Shown: one piece after another, positions 1 through 8,584 of the stretch
How the letters are laid out: each line of letters begins with the position of its first letter
Position numbering within the stretch: position 1 is the stretch's first letter
NCBI GenBank assembly: GCA_024234815.1
Contig: JACKNO010000001.1
Span: 372,001 to 436,000 of the forward strand
DNA from: Pseudomonadales bacterium
GTDB lineage: Bacteria; Pseudomonadota; Gammaproteobacteria; Pseudomonadales; Halieaceae
Length of the DNA stretch: 64,000 nt
Direction: 5' to 3'
Program-made: the position numbers and the translations under genes
Notes under the pieces: model-generated
What the model saw: the letters and a program-made list of their open reading frames with translations, nothing else
What the model was told of the DNA's origin: nothing
Database searches by the model: none

Positions 1-200
1 GCAGGTTTGCCGACCTGGAGCCGAACATGAAGCGCGCGGCGCTCACCGTGGAAGTACTGCCCAAAAACCTGGACGAGGAAGTCGCAAGCCACATGGTGGC
101 AGGCTTTGGCGCCGTGCTGACCCGCCTGACCCAGCAGCAGGCGGATTATATCAATGTAAGCGTGGACGGCCCCTACAAGCCGGACAGCTACAAGTACTAG
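1..200 (+). CDS. ahcY: Adenosylhomocysteinase, C-terminal end (partial)
   Basis: The window opens inside a gene whose last 65 residues are readable (frame from base 3), ending in KPDSYKY and a TAG stop. S-adenosylhomocysteine hydrolases end in a near-identical K-P-D-x-Y-(R/K)-Y tail that helps close the NAD site, and the preceding LTxxQAxYI(N/G)V segment also fits the family. The enzyme splits S-adenosylhomocysteine to adenosine and homocysteine. metF follows after only 13 bases, so both are probably in one methyl-cycle operon. The start and any upstream riboswitch lie outside the window. Confidence 0.9.
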   Translation, partial: RFADLEPNMKRAALTVEVLPKNLDEEVASHMVAGFGAVLTRLTQQQADYINVSVDGPYKPDSYKY

Positions 201-213
201 AACAGGACCGACC

Positions 214-1053
214 ATGTCCCGGCAACGACCAAGAATCAGCTTCGAGTACTTCCCTCCACGCACAGTGGAGGGCAAGGCGCGGCTGTTACAGGAAACCACA
301 CCTGCTCTCAACGAGCTGAACCCGGCGTTTTTCTCGGTCACCTACGGTGCCGGGGGAACCACCCGGGACTCCACCCTGGGCCTGGTATCCACCATCCACA
401 ATGACGGCATCGATGTGGCTCCGCACCTGAGCTTCGGAGGTGATGACGAGAACGCAGTCGGCGCCCTGATAGACACCTACGTCGCCCGCGGCATCAAGCG
501 CATGGTGGCGCTCAGGGGCGACATGCCCTCGGGCATGGGAGGTGCTTCCCAGCTGGTGTATGCCAACGAGCTGGTGGCATTCATTCGCGAGCGCACCGGC
601 GATCATTTTGAGATCGAGGTCGCCGCCTACCCGGAGATACACCCGGAGTCCAAAAGCTACGACAGCGATATACAGTATCTGAAAGGCAAACTGGATGCGG
701 GAGCAAACAGTGCAATCACCCAGTACTTCTTCAACGTGGAATCGTATTTCTACTTTCACGACCAGTGTACCGCGGCAGGTATCAGCAAACCGATATACGC
801 AGGCATTATGCCCATTATCAACTTTGCCAACCTGGCGCGCTTTTCCCGTAACTGCGGCGCCGAAATCCCGCGCTGGATCTGCCAGCGCATCGAAGGCTAT
901 GGAGATGACCAGGACAGTATCCGCAAATTCGGAGTCGAGGTGGTGACCCAGTTGTGCCAGACGCTACTGGACAGCGGCGCTCCCGGCATTCATTTCTACA
1001 CCATGAACCAGGTCGAGCCCACCCGGGAGATCTACAGGAACCTGGGGCTCTAG
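214..1053 (+). CDS. metF: 5,10-methylenetetrahydrofolate reductase
   Basis: This 279-residue protein is the FAD-dependent cytosolic enzyme that reduces methylene-THF to methyl-THF for methionine synthesis. The N-terminal SFEYFPP (residues 9-15) carries the glutamate matching the catalytic Glu28 of E. coli MetF. VTYGAGGTTRD (42-52) and ALRGDMP (99-105, with the flavin-contacting Asp) are family signatures, as is the YPEIHPES segment further on. Length is slightly short of the usual 290-300. It lies 13 bases after ahcY, so the two genes act on the same cycle: homocysteine release and supply of the methyl donor. Confidence 0.96.
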   Translation: MSRQRPRISFEYFPPRTVEGKARLLQETTPALNELNPAFFSVTYGAGGTTRDSTLGLVSTIHNDGIDVAPHLSFGGDDENAVGALIDTYVARGIKRMVALRGDMPSGMGGASQLVYANELVAFIRERTGDHFEIEVAAYPEIHPESKSYDSDIQYLKGKLDAGANSAITQYFFNVESYFYFHDQCTAAGISKPIYAGIMPIINFANLARFSRNCGAEIPRWICQRIEGYGDDQDSIRKFGVEVVTQLCQTLLDSGAPGIHFYTMNQVEPTREIYRNLGL

Positions 1054-1083
1054 TGCAGCTGCGCGCGGCAGTTATCTAGACAG

Positions 1084-1818
1084 ATGCGTATCCCACGGAT
1101 TTACACGGGGCAGACGCTGCGCGCGAATACCGAAACCGAACTGGAACCGGGCCCCAGCCGGCACCTCGCGCGGGTTCTGCGCATGCGCGTGGGTGACAGC
1201 CTCATCCTGTTCGATGGCCGTGGCGGCCAGTATCCGGCGACAATTCACGCGCTGGACAGGAACTCGGTGGTCGCTTCCCTGGGGGATTTCGACGCAACAG
1301 AGCGTGAATCAGGCCTGCGCCTGCAACTCGGCATAGCCCTGCCCCGGGGTGAACGCATGGACTGGGTGATACAGAAGGCCACGGAACTGGGTGTGAGTTC
1401 CATAGCACTGCTGGTGAGTGAGCGCACGGAAGTCCGGCTGAAGGATGAACGCGAGCAGAAAAAACTGCGACACTGGCAACAGGTCGCCATCAGCGCCTGT
1501 GAACAGTGCGGCCGCAACCTGCTGCCGCAGATACTTCCGCCACAGTCATTGGCGCAGTGGGTGAACGCGGCCCAGGCCGATGTGCGACTGGTCCTGCATC
1601 CGCTGGCTGACAATACAAACCCGGGGTCCGGCAGGCCCGCAAGTGTGGCCCTGCTGGTCGGGCCCGAGGGCGGCCTGAGCCCGGCCGAGGTGGATGCAGC
1701 CGTGCAGTCAGGATTCAGCTCGCTGCAACTCGGGCCGCGCATACTGCGAACCGAGACCGCGCCGCTGGCAGCCATCGCGATACTGCAGGCACGCTGGGGG
1801 GATATGGGGGTCTCCTGA
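1084..1818 (+). CDS. rsmE: 16S rRNA m3U1498 methyltransferase
   Basis: This 244-residue SPOUT-class methyltransferase methylates N3 of U1498 in 16S rRNA. The N-terminal ~70 residues look like the PUA-like RNA-binding domain (RHLARVLRMRVGD). The C-terminal knot carries LLVGPEGGLSPAE (191-202) and LGPRILRTETAPLAA (216-230), the diagnostic SAM-binding loops of the family. It starts at ATG 30 bases after metF and is followed by a likely terminator, so it probably closes the ahcY-metF transcript. Confidence 0.95.
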   Translation: MRIPRIYTGQTLRANTETELEPGPSRHLARVLRMRVGDSLILFDGRGGQYPATIHALDRNSVVASLGDFDATERESGLRLQLGIALPRGERMDWVIQKATELGVSSIALLVSERTEVRLKDEREQKKLRHWQQVAISACEQCGRNLLPQILPPQSLAQWVNAAQADVRLVLHPLADNTNPGSGRPASVALLVGPEGGLSPAEVDAAVQSGFSSLQLGPRILRTETAPLAAIAILQARWGDMGVS

Positions 1819-1844
1819 GAGAGCCCCGGCAGCACTCAGACGCC

Positions 1845-1866
1845 AGCCCGGGGCGCGGGCTTTAAT
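1845..1866 (+). terminator. Likely intrinsic terminator after rsmE
   Basis: A perfect 6-base stem (AGCCCG / CGGGCT) with a 5-base loop is followed by TTTAAT. It sits between the converging ends of rsmE and the esterase gene. The stem is short and the T run weak, so termination may be partial. Confidence 0.5.
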
Positions 1867-1878
1867 ATACCGTCCAAG

Positions 1879-3141
1879 CTAGTTAGCGACGCCCCGCTGT
1901 CGCTCCCACCGGGCGTGTGTCCACTCGAGAAAGTGACTCACCGCGCTGACGACGTGTTCGGTCCGTACCGAGTGAAAAAGCTCGAAACCGTGTTGCGCGC
2001 CGGGCAGTTCGGCGTACGCCACCGGCTGGCTGGCCACCGCTTGCAAGGCTGAGACAAACACCCGCGCCTCCTCGACCCAGACCAGGGAATCGTGGGTCCC
2101 CTGGATCAGGAACATGGGGGGGGCGTCCGCCGAGACCTGGCTCAGGGGCGAGCCGGCGTCCCACAACTGCGGGTTCTGCTGGCGGGTGCATTGCATCACC
2201 TTGTCCGCAACCATTTTATCCATGGACATATCCGAGCGAATTTCAAATCGGTCGAGGAAGTCGTATACGCCATAAAAAGGCACAGCCGCCTGTACGGTGG
2301 TGTCCGCCTGCTCAAAACCCGGCTGCCACTCTTCCCTATTGGGGGTGAGTGACGCGAGGGCGCTGAGGTGACCGCCGGCGGAGCCACCGGTGATCGCAAT
2401 GAAATCCGGGTTGCCGCCGTACTCGCCTATATGCTCCCTGATCCAGGCAATCGCCTTTTTCACATCGACAATGTGAGCGGGGAAGGCCGCTTTCGGGCTC
2501 AGGCGATAATTGATTGCCACGCACAACCAGCCGCGCCCGGCCATGTGGTACATCAGCGGCAGGCCCTGCTGTTGTTTCTCTCCAATCATCCAGGCGCCGC
2601 CATGCACCTGCAATAACACCGGGAATCCACCCTCACGGGGTTTCTCCGGCTGGTAGATATCAAGCAGGTTGCGTTTGCCCGCATCCGCGTAACTGATATC
2701 GGGGTAGCGCCGCACGCCCTCTCGCTTGAAGTGGAAAGGCCGCAGCCAGGAACGGCTGGCTATTCCCTCCTCCAGGACGCGCTGGCGCTCGGCGGGAATC
2801 TCCGCGCGATAGTCCTGCCCCAGGCCGCGGCGCAGCGCGGCGAACAAGGTGCGCGGGCTGTCCATCGACTGGCAGTGCAGGTAGACCAGCCCCAGCCACG
2901 ACAGCGAGAACAGGCCCAGTCCCGCCTGCGCGAGCGGCTCGGACAGGCCCCCCGCAAAAGCCACCAGCGCCGTCAGGGCAAGCTGCCAGATCAGGTGAAT
3001 CAGGGCGAGTTCTCCAGCCAGCCACGCCGCCAGGAAATAAATCGGGACAAACCAGTATAGCCTGCGTCCCTGAACGAGCGCGCAGAAAGTACACAGTACG
3101 CTCACCAAGCCGATCGAAAAATACACTCCTGCCCAACTCAT
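1879..3141 (-). CDS. Membrane-anchored alpha/beta hydrolase (esterase/lipase-like)
   Basis: The 420-residue protein has a hydrophobic N-terminal third (about 1-90) with three or four likely membrane segments, then an esterase domain of the hormone-sensitive-lipase/carboxylesterase kind. HGGAW (180-184) is the oxyanion-hole motif, GGSAGG (252-257) holds nucleophile Ser254, and Asp351 and His384 (AQHGFELF) complete a plausible triad. The substrate is unknown; lipid or short-chain esters are possible. I chose ATG 3141 because it begins just before the first membrane helix. The frame stays open far upstream, but that stretch is antisense to gshB. It is transcribed divergently from gshB. Confidence 0.85.
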   Translation of the reverse strand: MSWAGVYFSIGLVSVLCTFCALVQGRRLYWFVPIYFLAAWLAGELALIHLIWQLALTALVAFAGGLSEPLAQAGLGLFSLSWLGLVYLHCQSMDSPRTLFAALRRGLGQDYRAEIPAERQRVLEEGIASRSWLRPFHFKREGVRRYPDISYADAGKRNLLDIYQPEKPREGGFPVLLQVHGGAWMIGEKQQQGLPLMYHMAGRGWLCVAINYRLSPKAAFPAHIVDVKKAIAWIREHIGEYGGNPDFIAITGGSAGGHLSALASLTPNREEWQPGFEQADTTVQAAVPFYGVYDFLDRFEIRSDMSMDKMVADKVMQCTRQQNPQLWDAGSPLSQVSADAPPMFLIQGTHDSLVWVEEARVFVSALQAVASQPVAYAELPGAQHGFELFHSVRTEHVVSAVSHFLEWTHARWERQRGVAN

Positions 3142-3297
3142 CCTCGTCTCCAACTGTCCCGATACTGCCAGCCGCGCACATTCTAATGGAAAACCACGGC
3201 AACGCACCCATTTGCATGACTCCGGCATTGCGCCTGCCACCACCTTTGCGTAAGTTAGCAAGCCAACATTTTCCCGCACAGGCGGCCGGGTGAAGCT

Positions 3298-4254
3298 ATG
3301 ACGATAAAGCTGGGCGTGGTGATGGATCCCATCGCCGATATCAACTACAAGAAAGACAGCACTCTCGCTATGTTGTGGGCTGCCCAGGCCAGGGACTGGC
3401 AACTCTTCTACATGGAACAGACGGACCTCTACCTGGAGCAGGGCGTGGCAAAAGCGAGCATGGCTGAGCTCACGGTGTTTCACGACCCGGGGCAGTGGTT
3501 TGCATTGGAGGCACGTGAAGATCGCCCACTGGCGGAGCTGGACGTGATCCTGATGCGCAAGGATCCGCCCTTCGACAATGAGTTTATCTACAGCACCTAT
3601 ATCCTGGAGGAGGCAGAGCGCCAGGGCGTCCTGGTGGTAAACCGCTGCCAGAGCCTGCGGGACTGTAACGAAAAAGTCTTCGCCACCCGGTTTCCCCAGT
3701 GCTGTCCACCGGTGCTGGTAAGTGCCGACCGCAAACGTCTGAGAGCATTCCACCAGGAACACAGGGACGTCATCTTCAAACCCCTTGACGGCATGGGTGG
3801 CACCGCGATTTTCAGGGTGAAGCAGGATGACCCCAACATCAGTGTGATCCTGGAAATACTGACGGAGCATGGAAGCCAGACCATAATGGCCCAGCGCTTC
3901 ATCCCGGAAATCGCGGAGGGCGACAAGCGCATCCTGATGATCAACGGTGAGCCTGTACCGTACTGCCTGGCGCGGGTTCCCGAGGTCGGCGAAACCCGAG
4001 GGAATCTCGCCGCGGGCGGTTCCGGCAGGCCCCAACCGCTGTCCGAGCGCGACCGCTGGATAGCCGCCGAGGTAGGTCCCTCGCTGCGCGAAAGAGGGCT
4101 TTTGTTCGTGGGCCTGGATATCATCGGCGACTACCTCACGGAAATAAATGTCACCAGCCCCACCTGCATTCGCGAAATAGACGGCGGCTACGACCTGGAC
4201 ATCGGTGGTCAGCTGATGGATTGTATTGCCCGGGAAATGGCGAACAGGCGCTGA
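3298..4254 (+). CDS. gshB: Glutathione synthetase
   Basis: This 318-residue ATP-grasp enzyme joins gamma-glutamylcysteine to glycine. The N-terminus (KLGVVMDPI, then KKDSTLAML) and FMRKDPPFD-like VILMRKDPPFDNEFIY are typical. The ATP-grasp part shows KPLDGMGG (glycine-rich loop), RFIPEIAEGDKRI and TEINVTSPTCIREID near the end. The length equals that of the family. It starts the set gshB-tonB3-yqgE-ruvX, an order also found in Pseudomonas, and is divergent from the esterase gene. Confidence 0.97.
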   Translation: MTIKLGVVMDPIADINYKKDSTLAMLWAAQARDWQLFYMEQTDLYLEQGVAKASMAELTVFHDPGQWFALEAREDRPLAELDVILMRKDPPFDNEFIYSTYILEEAERQGVLVVNRCQSLRDCNEKVFATRFPQCCPPVLVSADRKRLRAFHQEHRDVIFKPLDGMGGTAIFRVKQDDPNISVILEILTEHGSQTIMAQRFIPEIAEGDKRILMINGEPVPYCLARVPEVGETRGNLAAGGSGRPQPLSERDRWIAAEVGPSLRERGLLFVGLDIIGDYLTEINVTSPTCIREIDGGYDLDIGGQLMDCIAREMANRR

Positions 4255-4285
4255 CACAGACCGGTAACTGCGGAACACTGTCACC

Positions 4286-5149
4286 ATGTACTATCTTGAA
4301 GCGGGTTACGGAAAACACAGCCGACTGCGCAACGCCGTGTTGCTCGCTCTCGCCCTGCACGCCGCCCTGGTACTCGGGGTCTCTTTCATGTCCGGCGCGG
4401 ACAGTTACAGGGCCCCCCAGATTGAAGTCGTTCTGGCCACCAGACCCAGCGCCACCAGCCCCACCGAGGCGCGACATCTGGCCCAGGCCGCCCAGGATGG
4501 CAGTGGCGAGGCGGGTGACCTGGACCGGTTCACCAGCCCCGACAACGAACTGCAAAGTAACGGCGACCCCGGGCCACAGGCTTTGCTGCTGCCGCAGGAA
4601 CCCGCTCTCAATCCACAAAGAGACCTGGTTACCACCGCCGCCGCCGCGCCGCGGGCGGTCTCCAGCGAGCGCAGGGAGCGGGAACAGCCGCCCCTGCTGG
4701 GCGTGAGTCCCGAAGTCGACAAGCTGACCCGCGAGCTGGCCAATCTGGAGGCGGAACTGGACAGGGAGAGCCGCAGCTATTCCGAAATGCCGAGAGTCAG
4801 GCGCCTGACTTCAGCGATCGCCACCCGGCAATCGCCGGACGCCGCCTATCTGCTGGACTGGCGCCGGAGGGTGGAGGCCGTCGGCAACAAGTACTACCCC
4901 GAGGCATCGGTTCGGTATGGCATCTACGGCAATCTGCGTCTGCTGGTTGCCATACATGCCGACGGCAGCCTGCGAGATATCAAGGTACTGTCCTCTTCGG
5001 GTTACGCGGTACTTGATGAAGCCGCCATCAAGATCGTCCGCATGGCCGCACCCTATGCGCCCTTTCCACCCGAATTGAGAGCGACAACCGACCAGTTGGA
5101 AATCATCCGAACGTGGCAATTCCAGGAAAACCGGCTAAGCTCAGAGTAG
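4286..5149 (+). CDS. tonB3: TonB-family energy transducer (TonB3-like)
   Basis: The 287-residue protein has one N-terminal membrane anchor (about 15-35), a long periplasmic linker poor in the usual Pro-Glu/Pro-Lys repeats, and a C-terminal TonB domain (about 195-287; LLVAIHADGSLRDIKVLSSSG, then LDEAAIKIVRMAAPYAPFP). TonB proteins carry proton-motive energy from the inner membrane to outer-membrane partners. Its place between gshB and yqgE matches Pseudomonas tonB3, which has been linked to twitching motility; pilT/pilU lie just downstream here. There is no exbB/exbD nearby. The function as a motility factor is inference. Confidence 0.85.
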   Translation: MYYLEAGYGKHSRLRNAVLLALALHAALVLGVSFMSGADSYRAPQIEVVLATRPSATSPTEARHLAQAAQDGSGEAGDLDRFTSPDNELQSNGDPGPQALLLPQEPALNPQRDLVTTAAAAPRAVSSERREREQPPLLGVSPEVDKLTRELANLEAELDRESRSYSEMPRVRRLTSAIATRQSPDAAYLLDWRRRVEAVGNKYYPEASVRYGIYGNLRLLVAIHADGSLRDIKVLSSSGYAVLDEAAIKIVRMAAPYAPFPPELRATTDQLEIIRTWQFQENRLSSE

Positions 5150-5185
5150 TTTCCGACATCCACCACCGAGCACCACACCAGCAAT

Positions 5186-5776
5186 ATGGCAGGACGAATA
5201 TCCGTTAATACCGCCCGCAGCAGCGATAGCCTTCGAGATCATTTCCTGCTCGCAATGCCGGGATTGACCGAGGGTATTTTTTCCCAGAGCATCACCTATA
5301 TCTGCGAACACGGTGAGAGTGGCGCCATGGGCATTATTATCAACCAGCCACTGGACCTGTCCGTGGCGGAGATTTTCGAGCACCTGGAGATCACGCCCCG
5401 AGGGGATTTTTCGACGACACCGGTTATGGCGGGTGGCCCTGTGCAGATCGATCACGGTTTTGTGCTGCACCGCAGGTGCAGTGCTACCTGGGAAGCGAGC
5501 CTGAAAGTGACTGGTGAGATTACCCTCACCACCTCCTGTGACATCCTGCGCGCCATTGCCAATGGTGAAGGGCCCCCGGAGCATCTGATCGCCCTGGGCT
5601 ATGCTGGCTGGACTGCCGGCCAACTTGAGCAGGAACTGGCCGATAACAGCTGGCTCTCCCTCCCAGCCGACAGCGATATCATCTTTAACACCGCTCCCGA
5701 ACTGCGCCTGGGGGCCGCCGCGGCCCTGCTCGGCATCGACATGAACCTCATCTCCTGCGAGGCGGGTCACGCCTGA
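5186..5776 (+). CDS. yqgE: UPF0301 / AlgH-family protein
   Basis: The 196-residue protein matches the YqgE/AlgH family: LRDHFLLAMPGLTEGIFSQSITYICEHGESGAMGI at the start, then the GGPVQIDHGFVLH block and GYAGWTAGQLEQEL. In Pseudomonas this family was named AlgH for an effect on alginate production, but its biochemical role is still unclear. It lies directly upstream of ruvX (7 bases between stop and start), a pairing conserved in many proteobacteria. Confidence 0.93.
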   Translation: MAGRISVNTARSSDSLRDHFLLAMPGLTEGIFSQSITYICEHGESGAMGIIINQPLDLSVAEIFEHLEITPRGDFSTTPVMAGGPVQIDHGFVLHRRCSATWEASLKVTGEITLTTSCDILRAIANGEGPPEHLIALGYAGWTAGQLEQELADNSWLSLPADSDIIFNTAPELRLGAAAALLGIDMNLISCEAGHA

Positions 5777-5783
5777 TTCTGCG

Positions 5784-6227
5784 TTGCAAACTTCACCCAT
5801 CCGTACAGTCGTGGCCTTTGACTTCGGCCTCCGCCAGATCGGCGTAGCCGTAGGCAACTGCCTCCTGCTGTCGTCTCAGCCGCTGGCCATAATCAGGGCG
5901 AAAGACGGCATACCCGACTGGTCGGCGATTGAACAACTGATTCAGGAGTGGCGGCCCGACCTGTTGATCGTCGGCGACCCGATCAACATGGACGGCAGCG
6001 ACAGCCCCCTGTCCGAGCGCGCCCGTAAATTCGGCCGGCGCCTGCACGGCCGCCTGGGTCTGCGGGTTGAAATGGTAGACGAGAGATTGAGCAGTTTCGA
6101 GGCCAAGCAGCTCAGCCGGGAGCGCGGCCACCGGGGCGACTACAAGCGCCAGCCCATCGACAGCCAGGCCGCGGAGCTGGTGCTCCAGACCTGGCTGGGG
6201 AGTCTCGATGCGGCGGCGGAGTCTTAA
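5784..6227 (+). CDS. ruvX: RuvX/YqgF RNase H-fold nuclease (putative Holliday junction resolvase)
   Basis: The 147-residue protein has the RNase H-like fold residues of the family: the first acidic residue in VAFDFGLRQIGVAVG (about 9-23), the DxL-IVGxP segment (LLIVGDPINMDG) and VDERLSSFEAKQL near the end, plus a late conserved Asp in DSQAAELVLQ. Members have been linked to Holliday-junction processing and to 5'-end trimming of pre-16S rRNA. No ATG fits, and TTG at 5784 gives the expected N-terminus. Its stop overlaps the stop of the convergent pilU by 4 bases. Confidence 0.92.
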   Translation: MQTSPIRTVVAFDFGLRQIGVAVGNCLLLSSQPLAIIRAKDGIPDWSAIEQLIQEWRPDLLIVGDPINMDGSDSPLSERARKFGRRLHGRLGLRVEMVDERLSSFEAKQLSRERGHRGDYKRQPIDSQAAELVLQTWLGSLDAAAES

Positions 6228-7369
6228 CGCCGCGTGAACTTGCCAGGGTCGGGCGTCTCGAAAGACAGGCCCAGTTCCTCGCGGCTGGCAGGCGCGGCGC
6301 CAACACTCTTTTCGAACATCTTGATCTGCAGGCGCACATCGTTGGCGGAATCGGCATAACGCACCGCATCCTCCCGGGTGATAATACCTTCCTTAAAGGC
6401 TGCAACCAGGGACTGGTCGAGGGTCTGCATCCCCAATTCGTTGGACTTGGCCATCAGATCCTTGATCAGGTGCACCTCGCCCTTGCGAATGTAATCGGCC
6501 GCCAGCGGTGAGTTGAGCAATACCTCTACCACCGGCGCCCGGCCTTTGCCGTCCTTGCGCGGTAACAACTGCTGCGCCACCATCGCTTTCAGGTTCAATG
6601 ACAGATCCATCCACACCTGGTTGTGCAATTCAGCCGGGAAAAAGCTCTGGATTCTGTCCAGTGCCTGGTTGGCGTTGTTCGCGTGCAATGTGCACAGGCA
6701 AAGGTGACCGGTCTCGGCGAAGGTGAGCGCCTGGGCCATGGTGTCGGCGGAGCGCACCTCGCCGATCATGATCACGTCGGGGGCCTGGCGCAGGGTGTTT
6801 TTCAGGGCGACATCGAAACTCTCGGTATCCATCCCCACTTCCCGCTGGGTCACGATGCAGTTGCCGTGATCGTGGATAAACTCGATAGGGTCCTCAATGC
6901 TGATGATATGGCCGCGGCTGTTTTCATTGCGATAACCCACCATCGCCGCCAGGGAGGTAGACTTACCGGTTCCCGTCGCCCCCACGAATATTACGAGGCC
7001 GCGTTTGGTCATCGCCAGATCCTTGACGATTGGCGGCAACCCCAACTCATCAATCGTCGGTATCCGGGTCTGGATGCGGCGCAACACCAGCCCGCATTTA
7101 CCGCGTTGCACGAAGGCGCTGGCCCGGAATCGACCCAGCTCCTCGTAACTGAGTGCGTAGTTACACTCGTGACGCTTCAGGAAGGTTTCTTTCTGACCTT
7201 CGCGCATGGTCGAGAACACCAGTTCCTTGGCATCCGCTTCCGATAGCGGCGTGTCGCTGATCGGGAATATCTCGCCATTCACCTTGATACTCGGGGGGGC
7301 CCCGGCAGATATAAACGCATCCGAGGCCTGCTCTTTTACTACCCGCTCCAGCAACTCTTGGATCTTCAT
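6224..7369 (-). CDS. pilU: Type IV pilus retraction ATPase PilU
   Basis: This 381-residue secretion ATPase of the PilT/PilU type has Walker A GATGTGKST, the Asp box, Walker B VIMIGEVRSADT and the His box HLCLCTLHANN. PilU assists PilT in pilus retraction and has an extended C-terminus relative to PilT, as seen here (ending SFETPDPGKFTRR). It lies 36 bases downstream of pilT on the same strand, so the two are probably co-transcribed. The pair implies twitching motility or pilus-driven DNA uptake. Confidence 0.96.
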   Translation of the reverse strand: MKIQELLERVVKEQASDAFISAGAPPSIKVNGEIFPISDTPLSEADAKELVFSTMREGQKETFLKRHECNYALSYEELGRFRASAFVQRGKCGLVLRRIQTRIPTIDELGLPPIVKDLAMTKRGLVIFVGATGTGKSTSLAAMVGYRNENSRGHIISIEDPIEFIHDHGNCIVTQREVGMDTESFDVALKNTLRQAPDVIMIGEVRSADTMAQALTFAETGHLCLCTLHANNANQALDRIQSFFPAELHNQVWMDLSLNLKAMVAQQLLPRKDGKGRAPVVEVLLNSPLAADYIRKGEVHLIKDLMAKSNELGMQTLDQSLVAAFKEGIITREDAVRYADSANDVRLQIKMFEKSVGAAPASREELGLSFETPDPGKFTRR

Positions 7370-7405
7370 CGGGTTCTCTCCCTCAAACTGCGGCTACGAA
7401 CTGCA

Positions 7406-8440
7406 CTAGAAATTCTCTGGCATCCGCGCTTTTTCGCGCGCAATTTCCCTGGTGATAATGCGCTTATCAACCATTTCATGCAGACACTGGTCCATCGTCT
7501 GCATTCCCAGGGCACTGCCGGTCTGGATGGCCGAGTACATCTGCGCAACCTTGTCCTCACGGATCAGGTTGCGAATCGCCGAGGTGCCGCGCATGATCTC
7601 GTGGGCCGCGACCCGGCCACCGCTAGCGCGCTTGAGCAGGGTCTGGGAAACCACCGCCTGCAACGACTCTGACAGCATGGAGCGCACCATGGATTTCTCG
7701 GCGGCGGGAAATACGTCAATCACGCGGTCGATGGTCTTTGCCGCTGAGGTCGTGTGCAGGGTACCAAAAACCAGGTGACCGGTTTCCGCAGCCGTCAGGG
7801 CGAGGCGGATGGTCTCCAGGTCGCGCATCTCGCCTACCAGGACAATGTCCGGGTCCTCCCGCAGTGCCGAGCGCAGCGCCTCGGCGAAGCCCAGGGTATC
7901 GCGGTGGACCTCGCGCTGGTTGACCAGGCATTTCTTGCTCTCGTGCACGAATTCGATGGGGTCTTCAATGGTCAGGACGTGTTCATACTTGTTGTCGTTG
8001 ATGTAATCGACCATCGCCGCCAGCGTGGTGGATTTACCGGAACCGGTTGGCCCGGTGACCAGAACGAGGCCCCGCGGCATCATCGAGATGTCGCGAAAAA
8101 CCTGGCCCATCCCGAGGTCCTCCATGGAGAGCACTTTGGAGGGAATGGTCCGAAACACCCCCCCCGCGCCACGGTTCTGGTTGAAGGCATTGACCCGGAA
8201 GCGCGCAACGCCAGGCACTTCAAAGGAGAAATCGGTTTCCAGGAACTCTTCATAGTCCCTGCGCTGTTTGTCGTTCATGATGTCGTAGATGAGATCATGT
8301 ACCTGCTTGTGATCCATCGGCGGCAGGTTAATACGGCGAATATCCCCATCGACACGAATCATGGGTGGCAGACCCGCCGACAGGTGCAAGTCAGATGCTC
8401 CCTGCTTGGCGCTGAACGCCAGAAGTTCTGTTATATCCAT
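7406..8440 (-). CDS. pilT: Type IV pilus retraction ATPase PilT
   Basis: This 344-residue hexameric ATPase powers pilus disassembly at the inner membrane. It carries GPTGSGKST (Walker A), VLVGEMRDLETI (Walker B region), HLVFGTLHTTSA (His box) and the AIRNLIREDK motif needed for retraction. I chose ATG 8440 (MDITELLAFSAKQGASDLH), which has an upstream GGGGAACCT and matches the normal PilT N-terminus. The open frame extends 21 codons further upstream without similarity. It is divergent from yggS, as in Pseudomonas. Confidence 0.97.
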   Translation of the reverse strand: MDITELLAFSAKQGASDLHLSAGLPPMIRVDGDIRRINLPPMDHKQVHDLIYDIMNDKQRRDYEEFLETDFSFEVPGVARFRVNAFNQNRGAGGVFRTIPSKVLSMEDLGMGQVFRDISMMPRGLVLVTGPTGSGKSTTLAAMVDYINDNKYEHVLTIEDPIEFVHESKKCLVNQREVHRDTLGFAEALRSALREDPDIVLVGEMRDLETIRLALTAAETGHLVFGTLHTTSAAKTIDRVIDVFPAAEKSMVRSMLSESLQAVVSQTLLKRASGGRVAAHEIMRGTSAIRNLIREDKVAQMYSAIQTGSALGMQTMDQCLHEMVDKRIITREIAREKARMPENF

Positions 8441-8584
8441 AGGTTCCCCTGCATGCTCCCCTGTGCTATCGGCATTCCCGACCAGCTGAACACCGGCCCA
8501 CACTCAGCCCGGGCAGCCGTGTTATGTCCCCTGGGCGTCATACAAATTCACCCTGTAAGGCCGGGATAAGCTACCATTCGCCCC

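Noticed and set aside
3142..4287. Open minus-strand extension giving an 802-residue reading frame upstream of the esterase
   Set aside because: It is antisense to the clearly coding gshB and shows no family features; ATG 3141 gives a natural start at the first membrane helix.
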